Positions 1-6,997 of a stretch of 37,472 nt of DNA are shown here, in pieces (the first letter of the stretch is position 1; each line of letters opens with the position of its first letter). Origin of the DNA: an uncultured bacterium (GTDB lineage: Bacteria; Patescibacteriota; Minisyncoccia; Phycocordibacterales; UBA9973); assembly GCA_903892035.1 (NCBI GenBank), contig CAITGV010000003.1, forward strand, positions 1-37,472. The letters run 5' to 3'. The notes below the pieces were generated by a model, which saw only the letters and a program-made list of their open reading frames with translations, had not been told where the DNA came from and ran no database searches. A program made the translations under genes and the position numbers.

Positions 1-292
1 TCTCGTCCGCTTTGTATTTAGCGTTTCCCCGCACTTTCCATTTTGGAAAGCTCTGTGCTTCGCACAGAGGCGCGTAGCGCGCGGGGAACGCTAGTGATTA
101 CGATTTTGAAAAAATGTTCGAGCTTGGTACAATAGGGACACACGAGAGCAAGACAACTGCTTGTCTTGCGTGTGGGATTCGAAAGGCGCAGGCATAATTT
201 TTTCAGCAGAAAAAATTGCCGAGCCAGGGTCGTGAAAATTTTTTTGTGACGACAAAAAAATTATTCCTGACAGACTCCCACCTCGAATCATT
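1..292 (-). repeat. Composite structured GC-rich repeat (element A), possibly continuing beyond the window
   Basis: Dense palindromic DNA without a credible gene. Read on the minus strand it has two modules. The first, about 292 to 135, contains a nested hairpin (9-bp stem GCAAGACAA/TTGTCTTGC at 150-171) and a stretch resembling the island 2 arm near 33588-33640: CTGTCA, GGA, a T-rich/A-rich hairpin, then CGACC and GGCTCG. The second begins with GCTCGAAC at about 123-116 and runs into a cloverleaf (92-20), as in the island 1 arms. The order in island 1 (CTCGAAC terminus, spacer, cloverleaf) is kept, with a shorter spacer. It may be a junction of two elements, or the arm of another island upstream. 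Confidence 0.6.
20..92. other. Four-way-junction (cloverleaf-like) fold, copy 1
   Basis: An outer stem (AGCGTT, bulged T, CCCCGC at 20-32, against GCGGGGAACGCT at 81-92) closes three consecutive hairpins. These are CTTTCCA/TGGAAAG (34-50), CTCTGTGC/GCACAGAG with loop TTC (51-69), and GCGC/GCGC (70-80). The same fold recurs at 7059-7130 and 9337-9411 with different stem sequences that keep pairing. Whether it acts as RNA or as folded DNA cannot be told from the sequence. Confidence 0.6.
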
Positions 293-318
293 GAATTTTA
301 ATGATATTTATGTACAAT
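291..318 (+). promoter_or_regulatory. Promoter for the tRNA-Leu/tRNA-Lys pair
   Basis: A -35 box TTGAAT (291-296), a 16-bp spacer and a -10 box TACAAT (313-318) lie just before tRNA-Leu, whose first base is 331. A start at about 325 would give a very short 5' leader. Confidence 0.55.
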
Positions 319-330
319 GATGTAGTTAAT

Positions 331-414
331 GCCGGGATGGCGAAATTGGCAGACGCACTTGCCTTAGGAGCAAGCGAGAGCAATCTCATGGAGGTTCAAG
401 TCCTCTTCCCGGCA
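331..414 (+). tRNA. tRNA-Leu (anticodon TAG)
   Basis: This is an 84-nt class II tRNA. The acceptor stem is GCCGGGA/TCCCGGC with discriminator A, the anticodon stem is CTTGC/GCAAG, and the loop CTTAGGA gives anticodon TAG, reading CUA. A long variable arm follows, as expected for leucine, with a normal T arm (GGTTCAAGTCC). CCA is not encoded. A small hairpin separates it from tRNA-Lys. Confidence 0.95.
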
Positions 415-416
415 CA

Positions 417-439
417 AAAAAGCTATAATACAGCTTTTT
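417..439 (+). terminator. Small hairpin between two tRNAs
   Basis: AAAAAGCT (417-424) and AGCTTTTT (432-439) form an 8-bp stem around a 7-nt loop. It may be a weak terminator or a processing element. The stem is AT-rich, so termination is uncertain. Confidence 0.4.
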
Positions 440-469
440 AAGACTTTAAAACCAAGTCTAATTTACATT

Positions 470-542
470 CCGCCCTTAGCTCAGCTGGTAGAGCAGATCC
501 CTCTTAAGGATAAGGTCGTAGGTTCGATCCCTACAGGGCGGA
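470..542 (+). tRNA. tRNA-Lys (anticodon CTT)
   Basis: A 73-nt tRNA with acceptor CCGCCCT/AGGGCGG, discriminator A, a D arm (AGCTCAGCTGGTAGAGC) and a T arm (GTAGGTTCGATCCCTAC). The anticodon loop CTCTTAA gives CTT. The first anticodon-stem pair (G-A) is mismatched. CCA is not encoded. The last five bases lie inside the downstream 56-bp palindrome. Confidence 0.93.
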
Positions 543-593
543 CAAAATAAGAAAATCCCCGATTTTAATCGGGGATTTTCTTATTTTGTCCGC
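538..593. terminator. Perfect 56-bp palindrome, bidirectional terminator
   Basis: Bases 538-593 form a 27-bp perfect stem around a two-base centre. The GC-rich core (AATCCCCGATT and its complement) is flanked by A/T tracts that supply a U-run on both strands. It lies between converging transcripts: the tRNAs on plus, and the pilin-like gene that stops at 593 on minus. The stem includes the end of tRNA-Lys and reaches the stop codon of the minus-strand gene. Confidence 0.85.
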
Positions 594-886
594 TAGTGTG
601 TAAACGGTACAACCGTTCCACTTTCAGGATTGATTTGCGTGACACCTAAAGTATTAAGTATCAAGTGCATTATTCCAAAAACTGCAACCATTATAAATAT
701 ACCTATTATTCCCCAAAGCATATGTTGTTTCCCTGCGGACCTTTTTTCTTCGTTTTCAGAATTTGAAAGAAAAGTCACAACACCAAAAAGAAAATAAGCA
801 ATAGCTACAGCAAACATAGCAATAATCAACGGATTGAGAATCAATTTATCAATTTTACTAATTAGTATTACTGTTTTACTAGGCAT
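593..886 (-). CDS. T4SS pilin-like (TrbC/VirB2-type) small membrane protein 1
   Basis: This 97-aa protein has two predicted membrane helices at about residues 17-40 and 56-80. They are joined by a short polar, lysine-containing loop (NSENEEKRSAGKQ), and the C-terminus is short and polar. The layout of helix, acidic/lysine loop, then helix starting WGIIG recurs in the next genes and matches small two-helix VirB2/TrbC-like pilins that are common in Parcubacteria. No cleavable signal peptide is obvious. It is the last gene of the minus-strand run, 15 nt after the previous gene. Family assignment rests on topology and the loop motif. Function as a surface pilin or secretion component is inferred; no other secretion genes lie in the window. 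Confidence 0.7.
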   Translation of the reverse strand: MPSKTVILISKIDKLILNPLIIAMFAVAIAYFLFGVVTFLSNSENEEKRSAGKQHMLWGIIGIFIMVAVFGIMHLILNTLGVTQINPESGTVVPFTH

Positions 887-901
887 AGATATTTTCTAGA
901 A

Positions 902-1273
902 TTAAAGAGTTGGTGGTGGAAGTGTATTAACTCCTCCAGTACCTAGTGTGCCTTGAATCAAACGAATAAATCCCCAGAATGAGAAAATAACAACTAGACC
1001 GATAATACCTGAAATCATTGTTTCGCGAGCTTTCTTTTTTGATTCTTCATCATTTGCTGTGATGAATTTGATGATTCCCCAAATGAACCAAATGACACCG
1101 ATGATGATCAATGCTGGAATCAAAACATTGTTTGCAAGATCCATCAATTTACATATCAATGCTTCTACTGTACCTGCATTTTGTGTACAAGAGTACGATG
1201 CAGCCGACGCGACAAAAGGCAAAAATGCCATAAGACCCAAAAACGTATAAACTTTTATTCCAAATTTTTTCAT
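902..1273 (-). CDS. T4SS pilin-like small membrane protein 2, with signal peptide
   Basis: This 123-aa protein has a typical Sec signal peptide (residues 1-24, cleavage after VASA). A short cysteine-bearing segment follows (C29 and C41), then two membrane helices at about 50-70 and 85-110. The loop NDEESKKKAR is equivalent to the loops of the neighbouring paralogues, and the end is proline-rich (TLPPPTL). It resembles VirB2/TrbC-type prepilins, which are processed and inserted in the inner membrane before assembly. An extended -10 promoter lies about 90 nt upstream, so this gene and the next may be transcribed apart from the upstream genes. Role is inferred. Confidence 0.72.
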   Translation of the reverse strand: MKKFGIKVYTFLGLMAFLPFVASAASYSCTQNAGTVEALICKLMDLANNVLIPALIIIGVIWFIWGIIKFITANDEESKKKARETMISGIIGLVVIFSFWGFIRLIQGTLGTGGVNTLPPPTL

Positions 1274-1364
1274 TTATTTTTAATAATCCAGCAGTAGAAT
1301 AAATTCACTACGGGACAAGCTAATAATAATTTATAAACGACCTTAATAATAATTTACTCCTTTA

Positions 1365-1373
1365 ATTATAGCA
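1365..1373 (-). promoter_or_regulatory. Extended -10 promoter for pilin-like genes 1 and 2
   Basis: On the minus strand TGCTATAAT forms an extended -10 box, with no strong -35. It lies in the only sizeable gap (1274-1395) of the pilin-like cluster. Confidence 0.45.
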
Positions 1374-1395
1374 CAGTAAAAACAAAAACAAACAC

Positions 1396-1980
1396 TTATG
1401 GATTCTTTGGCTCTGCAAGTCTTGGAATTGCATTATCTACTCCAAATGATTTACCAAGCATAGCAACAAAACCCCAAATTGAAACCATAACCGTAATTGC
1501 AATTATACCCCAAATCATAAATGTCTTACCTTTTTTTCTTTTCTCTTCATTGTCACCATTGCCAATAAATTGAACCACACCCCAAATGAATATTAAAATT
1601 GCTATTCCAAAAACCAGAGGAATTATCGATCGGATAATCATACAAGTTACAAAATCAAACAAATCTTTAAGTTTTGGGCTACCACCCAGCGCTCCAGTAA
1701 AATTTGTACACAGAGTTGCATCTACTTGCCCCTGCCCTGCTTGACCATTTGTAGAAAAATTTCCATTTGATTGAGGAGGACCAATTGGACCATTGTTTGG
1801 GTCAGTAGAAGTGTCACCAAGAGTACTAGTTCCCCCACCACCAACTCCATTTAAACTAGAATCTACAGGTGGAATAGAACTATTACTTCCCCCTCCAACT
1901 GGAAATGTTTGTGCATTTACAGAAAATGGTAAAACAAAATTTATTATTATAAGAAAACTAATTAAAAATTTTTTATACAT
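1396..1980 (-). CDS. T4SS pilin-like membrane protein 3, with long low-complexity linker
   Basis: The ATG at 1980 gives a 194-aa protein starting MYKKFLISF with a clear signal peptide (cleavage near VNA). An in-frame start further upstream would put the signal peptide inside and overlap the neighbouring gene, so it was not used. About 60 residues of Gly/Ser/Pro/Asn-rich linker follow. The pilin-like unit comes next: a helix ending in FIGNG, the loop DNEEKRKKGK, and a helix beginning WGIIA. The linker makes it the longest of the five paralogues and may let it extend from the membrane. It starts 2 nt after the previous gene's stop, so it is likely co-translated. Family is by topology and motif; function is inferred. 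Confidence 0.75.
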   Translation of the reverse strand: MYKKFLISFLIIINFVLPFSVNAQTFPVGGGSNSSIPPVDSSLNGVGGGGTSTLGDTSTDPNNGPIGPPQSNGNFSTNGQAGQGQVDATLCTNFTGALGGSPKLKDLFDFVTCMIIRSIIPLVFGIAILIFIWGVVQFIGNGDNEEKRKKGKTFMIWGIIAITVMVSIWGFVAMLGKSFGVDNAIPRLAEPKNP

Positions 1981-1982
1981 AT

Positions 1983-2285
1983 TTAAAGTTGATTTATTGT
2001 ATCGCCCAAGGCATTTGCTAATACCCAAGCGCCTAATAATATTGCTCCACCGATGACAGTCCAAAGGAAACCGGTTTTCGCTTTACTAAGTTTCTCTGTA
2101 TTTCCAGAAGCTGTAACAAAAAGAAAACCACAATAAATAATTGCGACAGCAACAATTGGCACACCTATAATTACTACGGCATGTAAAATTTGCCCAATAA
2201 ATTCAGGCAAAGTATTTGCTGATGAAAGCGGATTTTTTATTGGGACATTTACTGTTAGATCTCCTGTAGCTGCGTAAGCATTCAT
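1983..2285 (-). CDS. T4SS pilin-like small membrane protein 4
   Basis: From the ATG at 2285 this is a 100-aa protein (MNAYAATGD...). A TTG at 2303 could add six residues, but neither start has a strong ribosome-binding site. A short extracytoplasmic N-terminus is followed by two helices at about 34-58 and 70-95, joined by the loop ASGNTEKLSKAK. The Gly-Asn-x-Glu-Lys pattern is close to the other cluster members. It sits between two paralogues with almost no spacing, as part of the same transcript. VirB2/TrbC-like topology is visible; the biological role is inferred. Confidence 0.7.
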   Translation of the reverse strand: MNAYAATGDLTVNVPIKNPLSSANTLPEFIGQILHAVVIIGVPIVAVAIIYCGFLFVTASGNTEKLSKAKTGFLWTVIGGAILLGAWVLANALGDTINQL

Positions 2286-2303
2286 AAAAATATTATATAA
2301 CAA

Positions 2304-2699
2304 TTAACTTTTAATACCAAGGAATAATAATGCATCGTTTGCTCCAAGCATATACAAAATAAATTTAACTATTACCCATGATGCCAAAGCAATAATAAAA
2401 CCAGTGACAACACTAATAAGGACGTGTTTAGCTTTTGTTTTTGCTTCAGATGATCCCCCACTAGAAATCAAAAGAAAACCTCCATAAGCAAAAGCAATTG
2501 CAGCAAGAGGTACAGCCATATCTTTCAATAGAAAATCAATAACATTGTTTATGAGTGTCATCAAACTGTCAAAGTTGCAGTGTCCAGGATTTTCTACTGT
2601 CTCACACGGTATGATAGTTCTTGCACTTGCAAAAAACGGCGCAAATATGCCAAAAATTAAAAATAGAGTAGAAATATATTTTTTATATAATTTTTTCAT
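2304..2699 (-). CDS. T4SS pilin-like small membrane protein 5, with signal peptide
   Basis: This 131-aa protein has a signal peptide (cleavage near FASA), a short Cys-containing mature N-terminus (C32 and C41), and two helices around residues 60-80 and 92-118. The loop SGGSSEAKTKAK matches the paralogues. Its ATG overlaps the stop codon of the upstream solute-binding protein gene by one base, indicating translational coupling. Two cysteines before the first helix recur in pilin-like protein 2 and could form a disulfide, which would fit the thiol-disulfide proteins encoded further along. That link is speculation. Confidence 0.72.
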   Translation of the reverse strand: MKKLYKKYISTLFLIFGIFAPFFASARTIIPCETVENPGHCNFDSLMTLINNVIDFLLKDMAVPLAAIAFAYGGFLLISSGGSSEAKTKAKHVLISVVTGFIIALASWVIVKFILYMLGANDALLFLGIKS

Positions 2700-4015
2700 T
2701 ATTGTGCTGGGGCTTGTGGAGCTACTGAATGCTGTGCGACGATCTGACCTAAAACATTGTTGGCATTTCCTAATACGGTATTCAAACTATCTCCCCTGTT
2801 TATACCATCAATTATATCACGAAAAACTGCATTAGAAGCACCACGGTCAGGATCAAGCCAAGATTCTGATATCAAAGCAGAATTGTTAAACACTGGACCA
2901 TAGCTTGATATTGCTTTTACTGCAAGTAGATCACGCCTTGGTGATGGAAGTGATAGAGTATTTGCTAAATTTCCAGAAAAATCTGCGCCAGCTAAAATAG
3001 TCGTAGCTGTATACGCTGTTGTGAGATTTTTTGAACTCTTTAGCAATGCTATACCGTACATTCTTCCAAAAGTCAGGCTTTTATTTGTACCTGTAAGTTG
3101 TGGCATTTTAGCAACATCAAAATCAAGATTTGGATTTTGAGCTCTAATGCCAAAAAGTTCACTTGCATAGCCAAAATAAATTGCGAGCTGACTTGATGTA
3201 AAAGCGTCGCGAGAATTTGGTAATGATGCATTCCAAGAATATAAATTATTTAGAGGATTTGAAAATTGAGAATAAAAATTCATCGATGCTTGTGTATTAC
3301 CGATTGAACTGTCACTAATATTGGAAATATAACCTCCATTTTTTTGTGAAATTATTGGATTGCCGGATTGAAGCATAAGCATTGCCATTAAATCTTTTGC
3401 GTGATTTACATTATTGTAGGATCCAAAAGGAATACCAGCGACATTTATATTTGAAGCATTGTCTTTTTGGGTAAGTTTTGGAACCAATGATACAACATCG
3501 TCCCAAGTACGAGGAGGTAATGAAATTCCAGCTTCATTGAACATACTTTTATTGTAATACATAACCATCGGATCGATCGTAATTGGTAATGCAAGAATTC
3601 CTTGATCTGTTAAATATAATGAAGCTTCATCTATAAATGTTGATTGAAAAGTCCCTTGTGGAATACTTGTATATGGAATTGGATATATTTTATCGCGATG
3701 TTTAATAATTAAATTATCTGGCAAAAAAATCATATCTGGACCTTTTCCTGAAGCAAGTGCCTCAATTAAACTTTGGTCTAAATCTGCATCTGTCTTTTCA
3801 ACATACGTCAGAGTGAAAGCTTTATTATTTCTTGCAAAATCATCAAGGAGTTTTGAAATGCTGGATTGTTTTACCGTGCCCCACATCACCACATTACCTG
3901 TGGCTGTTGATGGTCCAGTACTGCTACCGATTGGAATGATGCCAGCAAAAATCATCACGGCAACAATACCGAAAACTAGAAAAAAAGCTACGATAGCAAT
4001 TTTGAAACTAGACAT
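2699..4015 (-). CDS. Family 1 extracellular solute-binding protein, membrane-anchored
   Basis: This 438-aa protein has one N-terminal membrane helix (about 5-28) followed by a periplasmic-binding-protein fold. Recognisable parts are the opening strand (NVVMWGTVKQSSISKLLDDF), the GKGPDMIFLPD segment, and the region ALPITIDPMVMYYNKSMFNEAGI typical of sugar-binding (MalE-type) proteins. There is no lipobox cysteine, so it is anchored by the helix instead of a lipid. No ABC permease or ATPase gene is nearby. It is coupled to a pilin-like gene downstream (1-nt overlap) and a methyltransferase upstream (8-nt overlap). It may capture a saccharide at the cell surface or serve as a structural or adhesive part of the pilin-like system. 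Ligand unknown. Confidence 0.8.
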   Translation of the reverse strand: MSSFKIAIVAFFLVFGIVAVMIFAGIIPIGSSTGPSTATGNVVMWGTVKQSSISKLLDDFARNNKAFTLTYVEKTDADLDQSLIEALASGKGPDMIFLPDNLIIKHRDKIYPIPYTSIPQGTFQSTFIDEASLYLTDQGILALPITIDPMVMYYNKSMFNEAGISLPPRTWDDVVSLVPKLTQKDNASNINVAGIPFGSYNNVNHAKDLMAMLMLQSGNPIISQKNGGYISNISDSSIGNTQASMNFYSQFSNPLNNLYSWNASLPNSRDAFTSSQLAIYFGYASELFGIRAQNPNLDFDVAKMPQLTGTNKSLTFGRMYGIALLKSSKNLTTAYTATTILAGADFSGNLANTLSLPSPRRDLLAVKAISSYGPVFNNSALISESWLDPDRGASNAVFRDIIDGINRGDSLNTVLGNANNVLGQIVAQHSVAPQAPAQ

Positions 4016-4535
4016 ACTTGTAAATTATACCATAATGGTGGTCCCCTGCCACAATTTCACGTTCAAAAGTAAAACCATTATTCTCAAAATATGAACGCGC
4101 ACGATCTTTTGAAACCACATGTACAGGTTTTGGACCAATACCACCAAAAGATTCAAGCCAATCGACAACTAAAACTTGACCTTCAGGTTTCAATATTCTT
4201 TTTAATTCTTTTAAAAATACTGCCTTATCTTCAATTTGGAAAAGTAAATTTGAAACAATAGCTTTGTGTGCAGTATTTTCTGCTAGTTTTGTACCGAGGT
4301 GTTTTTCCACATCTCCCCAAAGTATTTCCAAATTTTTCATTTCAGCATCAATGGCTTCTTTTTTTGTACGAGCAATCAAATCTCGATTTATATCAATAGC
4401 ATAAACTTTTCCATGATGTCCTACTAAAGACACAGCAAGTAAGCTATACACACCAGTACCACTACCTAAATCCACGACAATATCACCTTCCCTTATTCCA
4501 AATTGTTTTATATTTTTTTTAGGATCTGAAAACAT
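4008..4535 (-). CDS. Class I SAM-dependent methyltransferase
   Basis: This 175-aa protein has the Rossmann-fold methyltransferase signature: motif I VVDLGSGTG at residues 20-28, an acidic residue ending strand 2 (YAIDINR), and a late motif around LKPEGQVLVVDW. It resembles the Methyltransf_11/25 group, and at 175 residues it is a minimal core with little room for a substrate domain. The substrate cannot be predicted. It is the first gene of the minus-strand run and its end overlaps the solute-binding protein start by 8 nt. Confidence 0.8.
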   Translation of the reverse strand: MFSDPKKNIKQFGIREGDIVVDLGSGTGVYSLLAVSLVGHHGKVYAIDINRDLIARTKKEAIDAEMKNLEILWGDVEKHLGTKLAENTAHKAIVSNLLFQIEDKAVFLKELKRILKPEGQVLVVDWLESFGGIGPKPVHVVSKDRARSYFENNGFTFEREIVAGDHHYGIIYKYV

Positions 4536-4589
4536 ATATCAATATTAACACAAATATCAATTATTCCTCATAAATTATCCCCAATTAAT

Positions 4590-4682
4590 AATACAACCCC
4601 ACCCTAGCCCTCCCCTTATCAAGGGAGGGAAAAATGCTATATATTTTATGCCCCCCTGATAAGGGGGTACGGGGGTTGTATT
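4590..4682. repeat. Palindromic intergenic repeat, copy 1
   Basis: The element is bounded by AATACAACCC at the left and GGGGTTGTATT at the right, which form the outer stem. Inside are two hairpins built on CCTCCCCTTATCAAGGGAGG and CCCCCTGATAAGGGGG. Related copies lie at 24249-24404, 25588-25680 and 29060-29185. It looks like a REP/MITE-type element. Its right end contributes the probable -35 box of the rpsB promoter. Confidence 0.75.
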
Positions 4683-4704
4683 TTTCCCCTTTTTCTGGTA
4701 TTAT
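4676..4704 (+). promoter_or_regulatory. Probable rpsB-tsf promoter
   Basis: TTGTAT (4676-4681), a 17-bp spacer and TATTAT (4699-4704). The -35 box lies in the end of the palindromic repeat. Transcription from here would give a leader of about 130 nt before rpsB. Confidence 0.5.
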
Positions 4705-4752
4705 AAGCTTGTTCCGTGGTCGGCCATTTATATGTGGTTTGACTGTAAAAAA

Positions 4753-4814
4753 CCCCGATTTTTATCGGGGTGAGCTGTAAATGCTTAAAAACGGAGCGTC
4801 TCGGTCGAACGAGA
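4753..4814 (+). other. Structured rpsB leader
   Basis: Two hairpins lie in the predicted untranslated leader: CCCCGAT/ATCGGGG (4753-4770) and TCTCG/CGAGA with loop GTCGAA (4799-4814). The first is not followed by a clean U-run. Ribosomal protein S2 leaders are often autoregulated in bacteria, but these hairpins do not match a leader class I can name. Confidence 0.35.
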
Positions 4815-4838
4815 GTTATAATTAATAGGTAAATTATC

Positions 4839-5525
4839 ATGAAAGATTTAAACGTAGAGAGAGAAGATATTAAGGCAATGTTCACGGCAGGTGCACATTT
4901 TGGTTATTCAAAGACTCGCCGTCACCCTTCTGCAAAGAAGTTCATATTTGGTCAGAAAAATAAGGTAGATATCATCGACCTTGAAAAAACTGCAGATATG
5001 CTAGCTAGTGCAAAAGAATTTATTAAAGGTTTAGCAATGGGAGGAAAAGTAGTACTTTTTGTTGGTACAAAACCAGAAGCAAAAGCTTCAGTACTTATGG
5101 CAGCAGAATCAATCGGTATGCCATCTGTCACAGAACGCTGGGTTGGGGGTATTATCACAAACTTCCCTGAAATTAAAAAGCGTGTAGCTCGCCTTATCGA
5201 TCTCACAGCTAAAAAAGAAGCAGGCGAACTCGATAAATACACAAAAAAAGAACGTCTACTTATCGATATTGAAGTTGCAAAAATGGAGAAAAATTTCTCT
5301 GGTATTATCGCAATGAAAAAGATTCCTGATGCTTTGGTTGTTATCGATTCTAAAAAAGAACACATCGCCGTCACAGAAGCTCGCAAATCTGGAATTCCAG
5401 TTATAGCACTCGTAAACACAGACTGTGATATGGGCGACATCGACTACCCTATCATTGCAAACGATGCATCTACTTCAAGTGTAAGTTATTTCATAAATGA
5501 ATTAAAAGGAGCTTATAAAATATAA
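4839..5525 (+). CDS. rpsB: Small ribosomal subunit protein uS2
   Basis: This 228-aa protein belongs to the S2 family. The N-terminal signature GAHFGYSKTRRHP runs into KFIFGQKNKVDIIDLEKT. The segments VLFVGTKPEAK, ERWVGGIITNF and IPDALVVIDSKKEHIAVTEA, and the end IPVIALVNTDCDMGDIDYPI, are all typical of S2. It is slightly shorter than the usual ~240 residues. It binds the 30S subunit head/platform and is required for S1 docking where S1 exists. tsf follows 24 nt downstream, the conserved rpsB-tsf pairing. Confidence 0.97.
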   Translation: MKDLNVEREDIKAMFTAGAHFGYSKTRRHPSAKKFIFGQKNKVDIIDLEKTADMLASAKEFIKGLAMGGKVVLFVGTKPEAKASVLMAAESIGMPSVTERWVGGIITNFPEIKKRVARLIDLTAKKEAGELDKYTKKERLLIDIEVAKMEKNFSGIIAMKKIPDALVVIDSKKEHIAVTEARKSGIPVIALVNTDCDMGDIDYPIIANDASTSSVSYFINELKGAYKI

Positions 5526-5549
5526 TTAATAGCTAAATAATAAAAATTT

Positions 5550-6326
5550 ATGGCAATCACAACAGAACAAATAAAAGAATTAAGAGACAATACTGGAGTT
5601 GCAGTAATGCAATGCAAAAAAGCTTTAGAAGAAGCTGAAGGCAATATGGAAAAAGCTTTAATGATTTTGAAAAAGAAATCAGGTGACATAGCTGCAAAAA
5701 AAGCTGAACGTGAAGCAAAAGACGGTATTATCGTAATTCAAAAAAATGGGAAAAAAGCTGTTGTTGCTATCGTAAATTGTGAGACAGATTTCGTTGCAAA
5801 AAATAGTGACTTCGTAGCCTTAGCAAATACAATAACAGCAAAAGCTCTCGCCGACGGTATTGATGCCACTGTAGCAGGTGTCGCAGATATGATAAATCCG
5901 GTGGTGCAGAAAATTGGTGAAAATATTCAACTTGGAAAAATCGAAATGATTGAAGGAGAGAATATCGGTACTTATGTTCACAATGGCAAAGCTGGAGTCG
6001 CTGTAGCACTCTCAGGAGGCGGTGAAGAGCTTGCACGAGACATTGCAATGCACATCGCAGCAATGAAGCCTGAATATATTTCACGTGATCAAGTATCAAC
6101 TGAAAAGGTGGCGATGGCTGAAGAACTTTATGGAAAAGAAGTAAATGCTTCAGACAAACCAGAAGAAATTAAAAAGAAAATGTTGCAAGGAAAAATTGAT
6201 ACATACTTTAAAGAAGTTACACTTCTAGACCAGGCATTCATCAAAAATCCCGAAATGACAATCGCAACACTTTTGAAAAATGCTGGGGATATAAAAGTCA
6301 CATCGATGGTTCGAGAAGTTATTTAA
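5550..6326 (+). CDS. tsf: Translation elongation factor Ts
   Basis: This 258-aa guanine-nucleotide exchange factor for EF-Tu has an N-terminal UBA-like domain (about 1-50, with IKELRDNTGVAVMQCKKALEEA). The core contains ETDFVAKNSDFVALA, a signature that contacts EF-Tu. The dimerisation subdomain includes MHIAAMKPEYISRDQV, and the C-terminal segment VTLLDQAFIKNP is typical. Length is within the family range. It is co-transcribed with rpsB. Confidence 0.97.
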   Translation: MAITTEQIKELRDNTGVAVMQCKKALEEAEGNMEKALMILKKKSGDIAAKKAEREAKDGIIVIQKNGKKAVVAIVNCETDFVAKNSDFVALANTITAKALADGIDATVAGVADMINPVVQKIGENIQLGKIEMIEGENIGTYVHNGKAGVAVALSGGGEELARDIAMHIAAMKPEYISRDQVSTEKVAMAEELYGKEVNASDKPEEIKKKMLQGKIDTYFKEVTLLDQAFIKNPEMTIATLLKNAGDIKVTSMVREVI

Positions 6327-6330
6327 TAAA

Positions 6331-6729
6331 ATGGCAATTATACTTATATTATTTTGTATTTCTTTAATCGGGCTCTCGAGCATGATTTCGTATCGTGCCT
6401 GGGAGCTTCGAACGGGGAAAATTGATTTAGCTAATATAGAAAGTTTACCTGCAATTCCTCATTTAAAACTAAATATTAAACAAATTAAAAAAGCTACTCC
6501 GGTTGTCACAAAATATATAATTCACTCCATACTTTTATTTTTTGCAAAAAATTACTTACAACTTAAAAAATTTATAAATAGAGTTCTAAGTGAAAGATTT
6601 CCAAGACTATTTGCAAATAATGAATTAAATGGTAGAACAGCAAAACCGACTTCCTTTTTTCTTCGAACTATGGCAGAGTATAAAGTGAAATTGCGAAAAA
6701 TGAAGGAAAGAATGGCCGACGAAGATTAG
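6331..6729 (+). CDS. Small N-terminally anchored membrane protein of unknown function
   Basis: This 132-aa basic protein starts 4 nt after tsf, so it is probably co-translated. It has one N-terminal membrane helix (about 2-22). A second weakly hydrophobic stretch (about 60-73, IIHSILLFFAKNYL) could be membrane-associated. The rest is basic and helical, ending with a Lys/Arg-rich amphipathic helix (MAEYKVKLRKMKERMADED). No known domain is recognised. Its position after tsf is its only context. Confidence 0.7.
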   Translation: MAIILILFCISLIGLSSMISYRAWELRTGKIDLANIESLPAIPHLKLNIKQIKKATPVVTKYIIHSILLFFAKNYLQLKKFINRVLSERFPRLFANNELNGRTAKPTSFFLRTMAEYKVKLRKMKERMADED

Positions 6730-6815
6730 GGGTAAATGTCTAATGACTAATTTCTAAAATCTATTTTTGATTTATTAGATATTAGATATTGTGATTTAGT
6801 TATTGTATTATTATT

Positions 6816-6891
6816 GCCGCTTTAGCTCAGTTGGTAGAGCAACGCTTTTGTAAAGCGAAGGTCCTCGGTTCGAGTCCGAGAAGCGGCTCCA
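6816..6891 (+). tRNA. tRNA-Thr (anticodon TGT), CCA encoded
   Basis: Acceptor GCCGCTT/AAGCGGC, D arm GCTCAGTTGGTAGAGC, anticodon loop TTTGTAA giving TGT, and T arm CCTCGGTTCGAGTCCGAGG. The discriminator T (6888) is followed by CCA (6889-6891), unlike the two tRNAs at 331-542, which lack CCA. A partial decayed copy follows, then island 1. Confidence 0.94.
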
Positions 6892-6915
6892 GTGTAAAAC
6901 TAAAAAGGTTCTGTC

Positions 6916-6965
6916 AACGCATAACTAAAACAAAGGTCCTCGGTTCGAGTCCGAGAAGCGGCTCC
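6916..6965 (+). pseudogene. Decayed partial copy of the tRNA-Thr 3' half
   Basis: Bases 6933-6965 repeat the last 33 bases of the tRNA-Thr (6858-6890) exactly. The preceding AACGC (6916-6920) keeps the same spacing as in the intact gene, but the anticodon arm between them has changed. The 5' half is unrecognisable. It is either a tandem tRNA pseudogene or the footprint of an integration event that duplicated the 3' end. Island 1 begins 33 bp further on. Confidence 0.8.
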
Positions 6966-6997
6966 TTAACCCGACTTTTTGGTTGGGAATCAAGAAA

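Noticed and set aside
4839-5525. Overlapping minus-strand open frame opposite rpsB
   Set aside because: Antisense shadow of a clearly conserved ribosomal protein gene.
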